A DNA stretch of 64,000 bases from an uncultured Paracoccaceae bacterium (GCA_947492585.1 CANLND010000012.1:62001-126000), one strand, 5' to 3'; positions 17,695 through 27,941 are shown, counted from the first letter of the stretch. Program-made: numbers and translations. The notes: generated by a model not told the origin, from the letters alone.

Positions 17695-17802
17695 GCGTTC
17701 TGCTCGAAATTTACATCTTTGGAATGTACCTTTTGGTTAACAGGTGAAGGGCCGGAGAAGAAATGAAAAATCTATTTCGGCTGATTATGGCCGTTGGCTG
17801 TG

Positions 17803-17829
17803 GCCGTCCGGTCCTGTTGGGCGGACGGC
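17803..17829 (-). terminator. Weak terminator-like hairpin after gcvP
   Basis: GCCGTCCG (17803-17810) pairs perfectly with CGGACGGC (17822-17829) about 20 bases after the gcvP stop on the minus strand. No T-run follows directly, so this may be a Rho-dependent or weak stop. Confidence 0.4.
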
Positions 17830-17847
17830 GCTAGAATTGGGGACGCA

Positions 17848-20700
17848 TTAGTCCGGGTCGTCGTAGTCGGACATCGGCGGACAGGTGCAGACCAGGTTGC
17901 GGTCGCCGTAGACATTGTCGACGCGGTTGACGGGTGACCAGTATTTATCAACACCCAAAGCACCAGGGGGGAAACAGGCCTGTTCGCGGGTGTAGGGGCG
18001 GTCCCAATCGTTGACCAGATCGCGCACGGTGTGGGGCGCGCGTTTTAGCGGGTTGTTTTCGGGGTCAATCTGGCCGTCGATCACCTGTTGGGCCTCCTCC
18101 CGGATGGACAACATGGCGTCGCAGAAGCGGTCCAATTCGTCCTTTGGCTCGGATTCTGTGGGTTCCACCATCAGCGTTCCGGCCACCGGCCATGACATGG
18201 TGGGCGCGTGAAAGCCGCTGTCGATCAGCCGTTTGGCGACATCATCCACGGTAATGTTGCCGGCAGCGTCCAAGGGGCGCGTGTCCAGAATGCATTCATG
18301 CGCAACACGACCCGTGGCTGAGGTGTAAAGGATCGGATAGGCGTCTTTCAATCGTGCGGCGATGTAATTGGCGTTGAGGATTGCAACCTTGGTGGCCTGC
18401 GTGAGGCCAGCGCCCCCCATCAGCAGAACATAGGCCCAAGACACCGGCAAAATGGACGGTGAGCCAAAGGGTGCCGCCGAAACCGGGCCAATGGCAGAGC
18501 CGCCTTCGGGGTGACCGGGCATAAAGTCGGCCAGATGGGATTTTACACCAATTGGACCCATGCCGGGGCCACCACCGCCGTGGGGTATGCAGAAGGTTTT
18601 GTGCAAGTTCAGGTGGCTGACGTCGCCGCCGATGTCGCCGGGACGCGACAGGCCAACCATGGCGTTCATATTGGCGCCGTCAATATAGACCTGACCGCCG
18701 TGGTCATGGGTGATTTGGCAGATTTCCTGCACGGATTCTTCGAACACGCCGTGGGTGGAGGGATAGGTGATCATGCAGCCTGCAAGATCATCCGCGTGTT
18801 GGATCGCCTTGGCGCGGAAATCGTCCAGATCGATGTTGCCGTCGGTGTCGGCTTTGACGGGAACCACCTTATATCCAACCATCTGCGCGGTGGCGGGGTT
18901 GGTGCCATGCGCGGAGGTGGGGATCAGGCAGATATTGCGGTGCCCTTGCCCCTGCGCGGCGTGGTAGTTGCGAATGGTCAAAAGCCCGGCATATTCGCCC
19001 TGTGCGCCCGAGTTTGGCTGCATGGACAGCGCATCATAGCCGGTGATCTGGCACAGTTTCTGGCTGAGATCATCGATCATCTGTTTGTAGCCAAGCGCCT
19101 GATCTTGGGGCACAAAGGGGTGCAGGTTGGAAAATTCGGGCCATGTCACCGGGATCATTTCGATGGTGGCGTTCAGTTTCATCGTACAGGAGCCGAGCGG
19201 GATCATCGCGCGGTCCAACGCCAGATCACGATCGGCCAGGCGGCGCATATAGCGGGTCATTTCTGCTTCGGCGCGGTTTTGGTGAAAGATGGGATGGGTC
19301 ATATAGGCGCTGTCGCGCAGGGCGTAATCGGGCAGGCGATAGGCCACATTGGTGCTGTCGTCTTGTTTTTCGATCCCAAAGGCCGCCCAGACGGATTCGA
19401 TGATTTCGGGCCGGGTCTGTTCATCAAGACTGATGCCCACCTTGGTGTCGCCCACGCGGCGCAGGTTGATGCCGCGTTGTACAGCCGCCTCCATCACGGT
19501 TTTTTGCAGCGGGCCGACGTCAACCGTGAGGGTGTCAAAGAACACTTCGGGTTCGACGGTAAAGCCGTGCTCTTCCAACCCGGCGGCAAGGCGCGAGGTT
19601 TTGCGATGCACGGATTGGGCGATGGCCTTGATCCCATCGGGGCCGTGATAGACCCCATACATCGAGGCCATGACCGCCAAGAGCGCCTGCGCGGTGCAGA
19701 CGTTGGAGTTGGCTTTTTCGCGGCGGATGTGCTGTTCGCGGGTCTGGAGCGCAAGGCGGTAGGCTTTGTTGCCGCGCGCATCAATTGACACGCCAATGAT
19801 GCGGCCGGGCATGGCGCGTTTGAGTTTATCGGTGGTCGCCATATAGGCGGCATGGGGTCCGCCGTATCCCATGGGCACGCCAAAGCGCTGGGTTGAACCG
19901 ATGGCAATATCCGCGCCCATTTCACCGGGTGATTTCAACAGGGCCAGCGACAGGATGTCGGCGGCGACAATTGCGATGCCTTTGTGTGCGTGTAGGGCGG
20001 CAATTTCCGACGTGAAATCACGCACGTGCCCATAGGTGCCGGGGTATTGGAAAATGGCGCCAAAATAGGCGCCGGGCTCCAGTTCATCGGGATCGGCCAC
20101 GGTGACATCAACGCCCAAGGGTGCAGCGCGGGTGCGGATGACTTCGATGGTTTGGGGGTGGCAGTTTTGATCCACAAAGAAGGCCGCGGCATTGGATTTC
20201 GATTTTGAAGAGCGTTTGGCCATGGCCATGGCTTCGGCTGCGGCGGTGGCCTCGTCCAGAAGGGAGGCATTGGCAATGTCCATGCCGGTGAGATCAGAGA
20301 CCATGGTCTGGAAGTTCAGCAGGGCTTCTAACCGACCTTGGGAAATTTCCGGCTGATACGGCGTATAGGCGGTGTACCAGGCCGGGTTTTCCAGAATGTT
20401 GCGCAGGATCGGTGCAGGGGTGAAGGTGCCGTAATAGCCCTGACCAATCAGCGAGGTCAGGACTTTGTTTTTAGTGGCGACCTCGCGCATATGAAACAGC
20501 GCGTCGCGTTCGGTGAGGGCGGGGCCCCAATCCAGCGGTTTGGTCTGGCGAATGGCCTCTGGCACGGTGGCATCAATCAGCTGATCCAGCGTTTTGAAGC
20601 CGATCACCTTGAGCATATCGGCCATTTCACGCGGGCTGGGGCCAATGTGGCGGCGGTTGGCGAAATCATAGGCTTCGTAAGCGGTGAGTTTGAAGGCCAT
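17848..20700 (-). CDS. gcvP: Glycine dehydrogenase (decarboxylating), P-protein
   Basis: This full-length single-chain P-protein of 950 residues catalyses the PLP-dependent decarboxylation of glycine and transfer of the aminomethyl group to lipoylated H-protein. The N-terminal half (about 1-450) and the catalytic C-terminal half are both present. The PLP lysine lies in [17 protein letters not shown]. It is the last gene of gcvT-gcvH-gcvP. Chromosomal location is usual for this system, so its presence about 2 kb from a plasmid replication module is notable. The gap to gcvH is 105 bases and contains nothing I recognise. Confidence 0.96.
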   Translation of the reverse strand: MAFKLTAYEAYDFANRRHIGPSPREMADMLKVIGFKTLDQLIDATVPEAIRQTKPLDWGPALTERDALFHMREVATKNKVLTSLIGQGYYGTFTPAPILRNILENPAWYTAYTPYQPEISQGRLEALLNFQTMVSDLTGMDIANASLLDEATAAAEAMAMAKRSSKSKSNAAAFFVDQNCHPQTIEVIRTRAAPLGVDVTVADPDELEPGAYFGAIFQYPGTYGHVRDFTSEIAALHAHKGIAIVAADILSLALLKSPGEMGADIAIGSTQRFGVPMGYGGPHAAYMATTDKLKRAMPGRIIGVSIDARGNKAYRLALQTREQHIRREKANSNVCTAQALLAVMASMYGVYHGPDGIKAIAQSVHRKTSRLAAGLEEHGFTVEPEVFFDTLTVDVGPLQKTVMEAAVQRGINLRRVGDTKVGISLDEQTRPEIIESVWAAFGIEKQDDSTNVAYRLPDYALRDSAYMTHPIFHQNRAEAEMTRYMRRLADRDLALDRAMIPLGSCTMKLNATIEMIPVTWPEFSNLHPFVPQDQALGYKQMIDDLSQKLCQITGYDALSMQPNSGAQGEYAGLLTIRNYHAAQGQGHRNICLIPTSAHGTNPATAQMVGYKVVPVKADTDGNIDLDDFRAKAIQHADDLAGCMITYPSTHGVFEESVQEICQITHDHGGQVYIDGANMNAMVGLSRPGDIGGDVSHLNLHKTFCIPHGGGGPGMGPIGVKSHLADFMPGHPEGGSAIGPVSAAPFGSPSILPVSWAYVLLMGGAGLTQATKVAILNANYIAARLKDAYPILYTSATGRVAHECILDTRPLDAAGNITVDDVAKRLIDSGFHAPTMSWPVAGTLMVEPTESEPKDELDRFCDAMLSIREEAQQVIDGQIDPENNPLKRAPHTVRDLVNDWDRPYTREQACFPPGALGVDKYWSPVNRVDNVYGDRNLVCTCPPMSDYDDPD

Positions 20701-20805
20701 GGGGGCGTTCCTTTTGCGAGACCTGCACGGGGGGCAGCGGCGGAGCCTCCGGCGGGGGTATTTTCAGCCAAAATGAGGCGCGGGCGCGCAGGGCGCCCAC
20801 TGGGA

Positions 20806-21171
20806 TCAGCCGATGAAGTCTGTGTAGGCGGCCAGATCCATCAGTTCGTCCAGCTGGTCGGCGTTGGCGAGTTTGATCTTGTAGATCCAGGCATCGCCTT
20901 CGGGGTGATCATTGAGGCTGGCGGGATTGTCGGCCAGGGTTTCGTTGGCCTCAACCACTTCGCCATCCAGTGGGGCGTAGACTTCGGAGGCGGCTTTGAC
21001 GCTTTCGATGACACCGATGTCGTCGCCTTGGGAAAATTCATCGCCCTGATCTTTGAGTTCGACAAAGACAATGTCGCCGAGTTGATCGGCGGCGTGTTGG
21101 GTGATGCCCAATGTGGCGGTGTCGCCGTCGACGGTGATCCATTCGTGCTCTTCGGAGTAATAGGTGGTCAT
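20806..21171 (-). CDS. gcvH: Glycine cleavage system H protein
   Basis: This 121-residue lipoyl carrier shuttles the aminomethyl group between P-, T- and L-proteins. The lipoylation site is K59 in the ESVKAASEVYAP motif. Length and fold are standard. It lies 21 bases after gcvT and before gcvP. The L-protein (lipoamide dehydrogenase) is not in this window and is presumably shared with the 2-oxoacid dehydrogenases elsewhere. Confidence 0.96.
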   Translation of the reverse strand: MTTYYSEEHEWITVDGDTATLGITQHAADQLGDIVFVELKDQGDEFSQGDDIGVIESVKAASEVYAPLDGEVVEANETLADNPASLNDHPEGDAWIYKIKLANADQLDELMDLAAYTDFIG

Positions 21172-21192
21172 GGCTGACGCTCCTGTGCGGGG

Positions 21193-22290
21193 TTAGCGTT
21201 TGTAATTTTGGGGGACAAAGGGCAGGGCCACCACGGTGGCGGGCTGCGGTTTGCCCCGGATGATCAGGGTGATGTCGGTGCCGGGGGCGGCCTGTGCTGC
21301 GCTGACGTAGCCCATGGCGACGGGGCCGCCGATGGTGGGGCCAAAGCCACCCGAGGTGACTTCGCCTATTTTTGCACCCTGTGCGGATTGGATTTCGACG
21401 CCGGCACGGGCGGGCGCGCGGCCTGCGGGTTTGAGGCCAACCAGTTTGCGCGGCGCACCGTTTTGCAGCTGGTTCTGAATAATCTCCGCGCCGGGAAAGC
21501 CGCCATTGGTGCGGCGGCGTTTTTGGATGGCCCAGCTGAGGCCTGCTTCCACCGGGGTGGTGGTTTGACTGATGTCATTGCCGTAAAGGCACAGGCCGGC
21601 CTCTATCCGTAATGAATCGCGGGCGCCCAGACCTGCGGGCGCGCAATTGTCCTGTGCGAGCAGGGCGCGGGCGAGTGTTGTGGCATTGTCGTTGGGGATG
21701 GAAATTTCGTAGCCGTCTTCGCCGGTGTAGCCCAGACGCGAGATGCGGCAGGGGCTGCCCAGGATGTCGGCCTGAATGGTCTGCATAAAGGTCAGATCCG
21801 CGGCGGCTGGGCAGAGGGGTGCGAGGATGGATTCTGCGGCGGGGCCTTGCAGAGCCAGAAGCGCATAATCGGTGAGTTCGGTGACCGTGACATCCGTGAG
21901 CGCGGCGCGCATCAGGGGGAGGTCCTGATCGCGCAGCGCCGCATTCACCACCACATAGAGATGATCGCCTGCGTTTGAGACAATCAGATCATCCAGAATG
22001 CCGCCGGTGTCGTTGGTGAACAGGGCATAGCGGGCTTTGCCCTGGGGCAGGGTGGTGAAATCTTGCGGGCAGAGGGTTTCCATCTGCGCGGCGGCCGCGT
22101 CCCCATGCAACAGCACCTGCCCCATGTGGGACACGTCAAACAGCGCGGCCTTGTTGCGGCAGTGTTGGTGTTCGCCCATGATGCCAAGCGGATAATGCAC
22201 CGGCATTTCCCAGCCTGCGAAATCCACCATTTTACCGCCGAGTTCGACGTGCAAATCATAGAGCGGCGTGCGTCTGCTGGCCTGTGTCAT
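21193..22290 (-). CDS. gcvT: Glycine cleavage system aminomethyltransferase, T protein
   Basis: This 365-residue tetrahydrofolate-dependent enzyme releases ammonia from the H-protein-bound intermediate and forms 5,10-methylene-THF. The start (residues 6-16, RRTPLYDLHVE), the DVSHMGQ motif, and the late GEVTSGGFGPTIGGPVAMGYV stretch, which precedes the C-terminal barrel end, are typical of GcvT rather than the related dimethylglycine or sarcosine enzymes. It is the first gene of the operon. Its promoter region contains a 16-base palindrome over the -10 element. I found no glycine riboswitch in the roughly 60-base leader. Confidence 0.94.
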   Translation of the reverse strand: MTQASRRTPLYDLHVELGGKMVDFAGWEMPVHYPLGIMGEHQHCRNKAALFDVSHMGQVLLHGDAAAAQMETLCPQDFTTLPQGKARYALFTNDTGGILDDLIVSNAGDHLYVVVNAALRDQDLPLMRAALTDVTVTELTDYALLALQGPAAESILAPLCPAAADLTFMQTIQADILGSPCRISRLGYTGEDGYEISIPNDNATTLARALLAQDNCAPAGLGARDSLRIEAGLCLYGNDISQTTTPVEAGLSWAIQKRRRTNGGFPGAEIIQNQLQNGAPRKLVGLKPAGRAPARAGVEIQSAQGAKIGEVTSGGFGPTIGGPVAMGYVSAAQAAPGTDITLIIRGKPQPATVVALPFVPQNYKR

Positions 22291-22348
22291 GTGGCGTGAC
22301 CTTTGCTGTGCTGGGTGTGTCAGGTGCAGTATACAGTGGAATTCATTT

Positions 22349-22381
22349 GTTTCCTATAGGAAACTTAGTTCCCTATTGCAA
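22349..22381 (-). promoter_or_regulatory. gcv promoter with a palindrome over the -10 box
   Basis: On the minus strand TTGCAA (22376-22381) and TATAGG (22353-22358) are 17 bases apart, a plausible promoter for gcvTHP. The -10 sits inside GTTTCCTATAGGAAAC, a perfect 16-base palindrome (22349-22364). A second GTTCCCTAT half-site lies at 22368-22376. This looks like an operator for an unknown regulator. The rest of 22291-22644 holds only the asparaginase leader. Confidence 0.5.
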
Positions 22382-22644
22382 CATCAATTCGGGATTGGAA
22401 ACGATCAGGTGGCGAAATGGGTGCAACCTGTGCCGCTTTTCCTACTTTAAGGCAAGAATTGAGGGAGGGAAAGAGCTGTATTTCGAAAATGACATGACGC
22501 CATAAAGAATTCTTACCATTTGGGTGACGTGCTAAATCTGGCCTCTTTGTGTTGGGCAAACGCTGGATTTCTGGCACCAATAGGGGCATGAGCGGTACAG
22601 TGCGGCGGGTGTCGCCGAACCGTTGGGGAAGGGAGAGCTCTACG

Positions 22645-23595
22645 ATGCGTATTCGCGTGATCCATACAGGGGGCACCATTGGTATGGTGCAGACGGCGGC
22701 GGGATTCGCGCCCAAAGACGGGCTGCTGGAGGACGCATTGCACGAGATGCAGGCCAAGGGGCAACTGACGGTGGGGTTTGATCTGGTGGTTGCGGATCCG
22801 TTGATTGACAGCGCCGAAGCACAGCCTGCCGATTGGAACTGGATCGCGGGGCAGGTGGCGGACCATCACGGGTCTTATGACGGGTTTGTGGTGACCCACG
22901 GCACCGACAGTCTTAGCTTTGCCGCTGCGGCGCTGTCCCTGGCGTTGGAGGGCCTAGAGGCCCCGGTGATTGTGACAGGATCGATGGTGCCGCTGAGCGT
23001 GGCGGGCAATGATGGGTTGCGCAATCTTGGGGATGCGATGGCGGCGGCGCAGGTCGCGGCCCCTGGGGTTTGGGTGCAGTTTGCCGGGCGGTTGTTGCCG
23101 GGTGCGCGTGTGCAAAAGGTGCATTCCACGGCCTTTGACGCCTTTGCCGCGCTGGGGGATGTGACGCCGTCGCATGTGCCGGGGCCTGCGCTGGTGCAGC
23201 ACAGCTACGGCGACCATCAGGTGGCGATTGTCACTGTTGCACCGGGGTTGAATGGCGCACAGCTGGGCGCTGCGCTGGCCAGTGCAGATGGGGTTGTGCT
23301 GCGCTGTTTTGGATCTGGTACGGTGCCGGATCGGTTGGGATTTCGGGCGGCTTTGATGGCGGCGCATGATCGGGGTTTGCCGATTTTGGCGGTCAGCCAG
23401 TGCCCGCAGGGGGGCATGGTGATTGGCACTTATGCTGCGGGCGCGCTGTTGGTGGATGTGGCAGCAGTGGATGGCCGCGACCTGAGCGCTGAGGCGGGAT
23501 ATGCCAAAATGATGCTGGCGCTCAGCCGGTTTGATGATCTGGAGGCGCAACGGGCCTATCTGGCCACGCCGCAATGTGGTGAGATGACGGTCTAG
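22645..23595 (+). CDS. L-asparaginase, bacterial type I-like
   Basis: The 316-residue protein has the asparaginase/glutaminase core. The N-terminal catalytic threonine lies in HTGGTIGM (about residues 6-13), the second motif VTHGTDSL near residue 90 supplies the Thr-Asp pair, and the GSMVPLS segment fits. It hydrolyses asparagine to aspartate and ammonia. There is no signal peptide, so a cytosolic role is likely. The ATG at 22645 follows GGGAGAG; the frame extends upstream to 22549 without family similarity. Downstream lie a LysR regulator and glutamate dehydrogenase, suggesting an amino-acid nitrogen-release locus. Confidence 0.88.
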   Translation: MRIRVIHTGGTIGMVQTAAGFAPKDGLLEDALHEMQAKGQLTVGFDLVVADPLIDSAEAQPADWNWIAGQVADHHGSYDGFVVTHGTDSLSFAAAALSLALEGLEAPVIVTGSMVPLSVAGNDGLRNLGDAMAAAQVAAPGVWVQFAGRLLPGARVQKVHSTAFDAFAALGDVTPSHVPGPALVQHSYGDHQVAIVTVAPGLNGAQLGAALASADGVVLRCFGSGTVPDRLGFRAALMAAHDRGLPILAVSQCPQGGMVIGTYAAGALLVDVAAVDGRDLSAEAGYAKMMLALSRFDDLEAQRAYLATPQCGEMTV

Positions 23596-23619
23596 GCCTG
23601 CCCGTCGCCTGCGCCAGTG

Positions 23620-24519
23620 TTATGCGGCGCGGGCGGTGATTTTGTCCCAGATGGCCTCGATCCGGGCGGGAAGCCTGTGGCGGGGGCGGAAGGCGCAGAT
23701 GTCCACATCCACGCGCCATTCCGGGCCACCAATCACCGAAATGCCGGGCAGGGTGGCGGGATCAACCGCGCTTTGGGGCAGCCAGCCGACGCCGTAGCCA
23801 TCGGCAATGACCTCTTTCAACACGTCTGACATGTCGCATTTCACCCGCACCTTGTGGGGCAGGGGCGCGCCTGCGCGGGTGAGCACATGTTCAAACAGGC
23901 GCACAAAATAGGTGCGTTGCGAATAAGAGACCAAGGGCACTGGTGTGCGATCGTTGCCCGGAAACGGAATAGCCGCGCGCCGGGATGGGGTGCTGGTGGC
24001 ATAGGGTTGGAACACATCTGTGCGGATCACCAGCCGATGGTGTTGCGACAGCGCGTCATGTGAAGGGCAGGCGCGGCAGTCGTGGGCAAACAGGATGTCC
24101 GCATCACCTGCCAAATAGCGGGCAACGACATCGCTGGTGGTGCCGACAATCACCGAAAAAGAGCTGCGGTTGCGTTCGCCAAAGACATCCAGCATGCGTT
24201 TGAAATCAGAGCGGGCCAGCACGCTTGGCATGGCTATTCGCACCTGCGTGCTGGTGTCCATTTGATTGGCGCGAATGGAGGAGCGACTGTCCATCAGCCG
24301 CTCCACCGCGATTTGGGCGCTGTCGCGGAACTCTTCTCCGGCCTGGGTCAGCCGCACGGGTGAGGCCCCTTTGACCACCAGCGGCGTGCCCATCCATTGT
24401 TCCAAAGATTGGATGTGGCGGGAAAACGAGGTTTGTGAGACATTGCGAAATTCGGCGGCGCGGGTGAAATTGCGCAGCTCGACCAGAGCCAGAAAATCTT
24501 CGAGCCACCGAACGTCCAT
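23620..24519 (-). CDS. LysR-family transcriptional regulator
   Basis: This 299-residue regulator has a LysR helix-turn-helix at about 4-60 (FLALVELRNFTRAAEFRNVSQTSFSRH) and a substrate-binding-like effector domain. It is convergent with asparaginase (24 bases apart), lies 11 bases after the glutamate dehydrogenase gene, and is read in the same direction as that gene. It could be co-transcribed with gdh and control amino-acid catabolism. The effector is unknown. Confidence 0.86.
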   Translation of the reverse strand: MDVRWLEDFLALVELRNFTRAAEFRNVSQTSFSRHIQSLEQWMGTPLVVKGASPVRLTQAGEEFRDSAQIAVERLMDSRSSIRANQMDTSTQVRIAMPSVLARSDFKRMLDVFGERNRSSFSVIVGTTSDVVARYLAGDADILFAHDCRACPSHDALSQHHRLVIRTDVFQPYATSTPSRRAAIPFPGNDRTPVPLVSYSQRTYFVRLFEHVLTRAGAPLPHKVRVKCDMSDVLKEVIADGYGVGWLPQSAVDPATLPGISVIGGPEWRVDVDICAFRPRHRLPARIEAIWDKITARAA

Positions 24520-24530
24520 CTGTGCAGTCC

Positions 24531-25931
24531 TTATAGTCCAATCGCGCGATAGAAATCGGCGATACGTGCGATTGTGACCACATAGGCGGCCATGCGGAGG
24601 GTGTCGACCTTCTGTGCGGTTTTGCAGCGCATGATGTCATCAAAGGCCCGGATCATGATCTCTTCGAGACCTGAGCGCACCAGATCAATCTCGCTGGTTT
24701 CGCGGGCGATCTGGTTGCGCTGTTGATCGTGCAGCGGGCGGCCTGCGATGTCTTCGAGTGCGGTCACAACTGCCCGGCCCACGGTGGCGTTCTGGCGTTT
24801 GTCCATCAGGCCAAACGGCAGGTGGGTGATGTTTTTGACCCATTCAAAATAGCTGACCACCACGCCGCCTGCATTGACGTAGAGATCGGGCAGAACAAGG
24901 ATGCCGCGTTTGGTCAGCACCTCTTCGGCGTCGGCGGTGATGGGGCCGTTGGCGGCTTCAACGATCAGTTGATAGTTCACATCGTGGCAGTTTTCAGCCG
25001 TGATGGCGTTTTCCTTGGCGGCGGGGATCAGAATATCGGCGGCCATATGGGTCAGGCCCTGCGCGCTGTCGACGGTTTCTGCGCCGGGGAAGGTGCCGAT
25101 GGAACCGGTTTCATTGCGGAAAGAGGCAACCGCATCCACGTTCAGCCCGTTTGGATCAAAGATCGCGGCGTCATGTTCAACGATGCCGACAATGCGCGCG
25201 CCGTCCTCGGATAGGAATTTGGCGGCGTGGTAGCCCACATTGCCAAAGCCCTGCACCACAACCGTCAGGCCGTCCATGGATTTCCTGCCAGAAATGGGCG
25301 CGGTGTCGGCGTGGTCCAGATAGGCGCGCAGGGCAAATTGCACGCCGCGACCGGTGGCTTCGACCCGGCCTTCGATGCCGCCGCGCACAACTGGTTTTCC
25401 GGTGACGCAGGCCGCCTGATTGATCGCATCAGAGTTGCCAAGCTTGCGGTATTCATCGGCCATCCAGGCCATTTCGCGTTCGCCTGTGCCCATGTCAGGC
25501 GCGGGGACGTTGCGGCCGGGGTGGATCAGATCGCGCCGCGCCAGTTCCTGCGTAAAGCGGCGGGTGATGTGTTCGAGTTCGTCCTCGCTCCAGTCGGCGG
25601 GGTTGATTTGCAGCGCGCCTTTTGAGCCTCCAAAGGGGATGTTCACCAAGGCGCATTTCAGGCTCATCAATGTCGCCAGCGCTTCGACCTCGTCCTGATT
25701 GGCGTCGGGCGCATAGCGGATGCCGCCTTTGACCGGTTCGATGTGTTCCGAATGCACCGAGCGCCAGCCGACAAAGCTGTGAATGCGGCCACGCAGTTTG
25801 ACGCCAAAGCGCACGGTGTAGGTGGAATTGCACTGGGCAATCCGTTCCGCCAGCCCTTCGGGCAGGTCCACCCGTTGAGTGGCGGTGTCAATGAAACGTT
25901 CGACGCTTTGCAGGAAGTTCTGTTGGGTCAT
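24531..25931 (-). CDS. gdhA: Glutamate dehydrogenase (Glu/Leu/Phe/Val dehydrogenase family)
   Basis: This 466-residue enzyme catalyses reversible oxidative deamination of glutamate to 2-oxoglutarate and ammonia with NAD(P). Substrate-site segments GGIRYAPDANQDEVEALA, MSLKCALVNIPFGGSKG and PAPDMGTGEREMAWM are intact, followed by a Rossmann domain with VQGFGNVGYHAAKFL. The ATG at 25931 begins the family-like sequence; the open frame upstream to 26087 is low-quality. A winged-helix regulator is divergent 203 bases away. With the 5-oxoprolinase and asparaginase nearby, a catabolic direction is likely; cofactor preference cannot be read safely. Confidence 0.93.
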   Translation of the reverse strand: MTQQNFLQSVERFIDTATQRVDLPEGLAERIAQCNSTYTVRFGVKLRGRIHSFVGWRSVHSEHIEPVKGGIRYAPDANQDEVEALATLMSLKCALVNIPFGGSKGALQINPADWSEDELEHITRRFTQELARRDLIHPGRNVPAPDMGTGEREMAWMADEYRKLGNSDAINQAACVTGKPVVRGGIEGRVEATGRGVQFALRAYLDHADTAPISGRKSMDGLTVVVQGFGNVGYHAAKFLSEDGARIVGIVEHDAAIFDPNGLNVDAVASFRNETGSIGTFPGAETVDSAQGLTHMAADILIPAAKENAITAENCHDVNYQLIVEAANGPITADAEEVLTKRGILVLPDLYVNAGGVVVSYFEWVKNITHLPFGLMDKRQNATVGRAVVTALEDIAGRPLHDQQRNQIARETSEIDLVRSGLEEIMIRAFDDIMRCKTAQKVDTLRMAAYVVTIARIADFYRAIGL

Positions 25932-26134
25932 TGTGGGGTCCGTTCTGGCCGTGAAATGTGGGGCGAAACCTGTGGCAGATGGAAGCCTGAAGGGTGGGGC
26001 AGTGTCCAATGCAGTTATTGCATCGGTGATGCTGTTTTCGGGAGAAGCACAAAAATTTTGCAGCTTTCTCTGGGGCATTGAAAACATTACACTGTGAAAA
26101 TAGCAGCGAATTACTGATAAGGGTTAGGGCATTT

Positions 26135-26641
26135 ATGGAAAAAAGACGCATCGTTTCGTCGCGACATTTGGCGGAGGGCGACGGCTGGGAGGCCTCGGAG
26201 ATCGAATATGGTCTGATCATTGCCTATAACGCGTTTTCGCGTTGGATGACGCGGTGCATGTCGGCGGCGGGCAATATGGATATGACGCCATTGGAAATTC
26301 TGGTGCTGCACAACGTCAATCACCGGGGCAAAGACAAACGGCTGACCGACATCTGTTTTCTGTTGAATATCGAAGACACGCATACAGTGAATTATGCGCT
26401 GAAGAAGCTGCTGAAGATGGGGATGCTGACGTCAAAGAAGCGGGGCAAAGAAGTGTTTTATTGCACCTCTGAGGCGGGCATGGCCCTGTGCGAGAGTTAC
26501 CGCAACGTGCGGGATCGGTGTTTTATCGACGGCTTGTCACGGTTGGATATGACGGGAGACGATATGCGAGAAATCGCCTCCAGTCTGCGGTCCCTGTCGG
26601 GACAATATGATCAGGCCAGCCGGGCGGCGGCCTCGCTTTAA
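26135..26641 (+). CDS. MarR-like winged-helix regulator
   Basis: This 168-residue protein has a central winged helix (about 65-120: LTDICFLLNIEDTHTVNYALKK is the recognition region). The layout is that of MarR-type proteins, with flanking helices likely to dimerise. I chose the ATG at 26135; an upstream ATG at 26078 overlaps the gdh leader. It is divergent from glutamate dehydrogenase, and its last codon overlaps the end of dctM by 4 bases. A role in controlling gdh or the TRAP operon is inferred from position only. Confidence 0.75.
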   Translation: MEKRRIVSSRHLAEGDGWEASEIEYGLIIAYNAFSRWMTRCMSAAGNMDMTPLEILVLHNVNHRGKDKRLTDICFLLNIEDTHTVNYALKKLLKMGMLTSKKRGKEVFYCTSEAGMALCESYRNVRDRCFIDGLSRLDMTGDDMREIASSLRSLSGQYDQASRAAASL

Positions 26642-27939
26642 CGGCCCATCAGGCTGGGCGGGTAGGTGACGATGCCGGGAAACACGGTGATCAGCACCAC
26701 GCCCAGCAACAACAACAAGAAAAACGGGAACGCTGCCTGCGCCACCCGCATGATATTGATGCCGGTCATGCCCTGAATGACAAAGAGGTTGAACCCAACC
26801 GGGGGCGTGATCTGGCTCATTTCAACCACCACCACCAGATAGATGCCAAACCACAAGGGATCGATGCCGACCGCCTGGATCATCGGCATGATGATCGACG
26901 TGGTGAGGACAACAACAGAAATCCCATCCAAGAAACAGCCAAGCACGACAAAGAACAGGGTCAGAGCCAGCAACAAGGCGGTGACGGACAAGTCCATAGC
27001 GGCAATCCACGACGCCAGATTGCGGGGCAAGCCGGTAAAGCCCATCGCAACTGACAGATAGGCGGCGCCAAGCAGGATAAAGGCAATCATGCAGGAGGTG
27101 CGGGTCGCGGACATCAAGGCTTCGATCAGCAGTTTCCAGCTGAAGGATCCCGACAGCCACGCCAGAAGGGTGGCCAGCACCACGCCAAGGGCAGCGGCAT
27201 CCGTCGGAGAGGCAAGGCCGGTGTAGATTGATCCGATGACCCCAAGGATCAGCAGGCCAACCGGCAACAGATTGCGTGATGCGCTGAGGCGTTCGCGAAA
27301 CGAGAACTGGCGCGCTTCGGTGGGGATCAGATCCGGGTTCATCCAGGCGCGCACTGCGACATAGCCAGCAAATAGCCCAATCAGCAAAATTCCGGGGCCG
27401 ACGCCTGCGATGAACAGACGTGCAATGGATTGTTCGGTGGCCACACCATAGACGATCAGGATGATCGACGGGGGGATCAGCAGACCCAGCGTGGCAGATC
27501 CCGCCAATGTGCCCAGGATCAGGCTTTCGGGGTAACCGCGTTTGGTCAGTTCGGGCACCGACATGCGGCCGATGGTGGCGGCGGTGGCGGCGGAGGATCC
27601 GGATACGGCGGCAAAGATCGCGCAGCCAAAGACATTGACATGCAGCAGGCGACCGGGCGCGCGGCCCAACCATGGGGCGAGACCATCAAACATGTCCTGA
27701 CTGAGCCGCGAGCGCAGCAGGATTTCTCCCATCAAAATGAACAAGGGCAGGGCGGTCAGGGCCCAGCTGTGTGAATGGCCCCAAAGGGTGGTGGCCATCA
27801 CCAGACCGGCGGGGGCATTGGAAAACAGGCTGAGCGCCAGCAGCGCAATCGAGCCCAGAGAAATGGCAACCCAAAGCCCTGCGCTGAGGCAGAGCAACAG
27901 GCAGCCCAACAAAAAGACGGCAATCATCGGATCAGACAT
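26638..27939 (-). CDS. dctM: TRAP transporter large permease (DctM)
   Basis: The 433-residue protein is predicted to have twelve membrane helices, with the DctM signature segments AVSGSSAATAATIGRMSVPEL and LAGSATLGLLIPPSI. It is the sodium-coupled translocation subunit. It lies 2 bases downstream of dctQ, and the binding-protein gene comes first in the operon. That binding-protein gene is interrupted by a stop, so the transporter may be non-functional unless another binding protein serves it. Divergent 5-oxoprolinase suggests pyroglutamate as substrate. Confidence 0.9.
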   Translation of the reverse strand: MSDPMIAVFLLGCLLLCLSAGLWVAISLGSIALLALSLFSNAPAGLVMATTLWGHSHSWALTALPLFILMGEILLRSRLSQDMFDGLAPWLGRAPGRLLHVNVFGCAIFAAVSGSSAATAATIGRMSVPELTKRGYPESLILGTLAGSATLGLLIPPSIILIVYGVATEQSIARLFIAGVGPGILLIGLFAGYVAVRAWMNPDLIPTEARQFSFRERLSASRNLLPVGLLILGVIGSIYTGLASPTDAAALGVVLATLLAWLSGSFSWKLLIEALMSATRTSCMIAFILLGAAYLSVAMGFTGLPRNLASWIAAMDLSVTALLLALTLFFVVLGCFLDGISVVVLTTSIIMPMIQAVGIDPLWFGIYLVVVVEMSQITPPVGFNLFVIQGMTGINIMRVAQAAFPFFLLLLLGVVLITVFPGIVTYPPSLMGR

Positions 27940-27941
27940 AT

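Noticed and set aside
18511-19788. 425-codon plus-strand frame across gcvP
   Set aside because: It is the complement of the strongly conserved P-protein and has no ribosome binding site.
22291-22644. Possible glycine riboswitch ahead of gcvT
   Set aside because: The short leader lacks the conserved tandem-aptamer segments; only a promoter and palindromes are visible.
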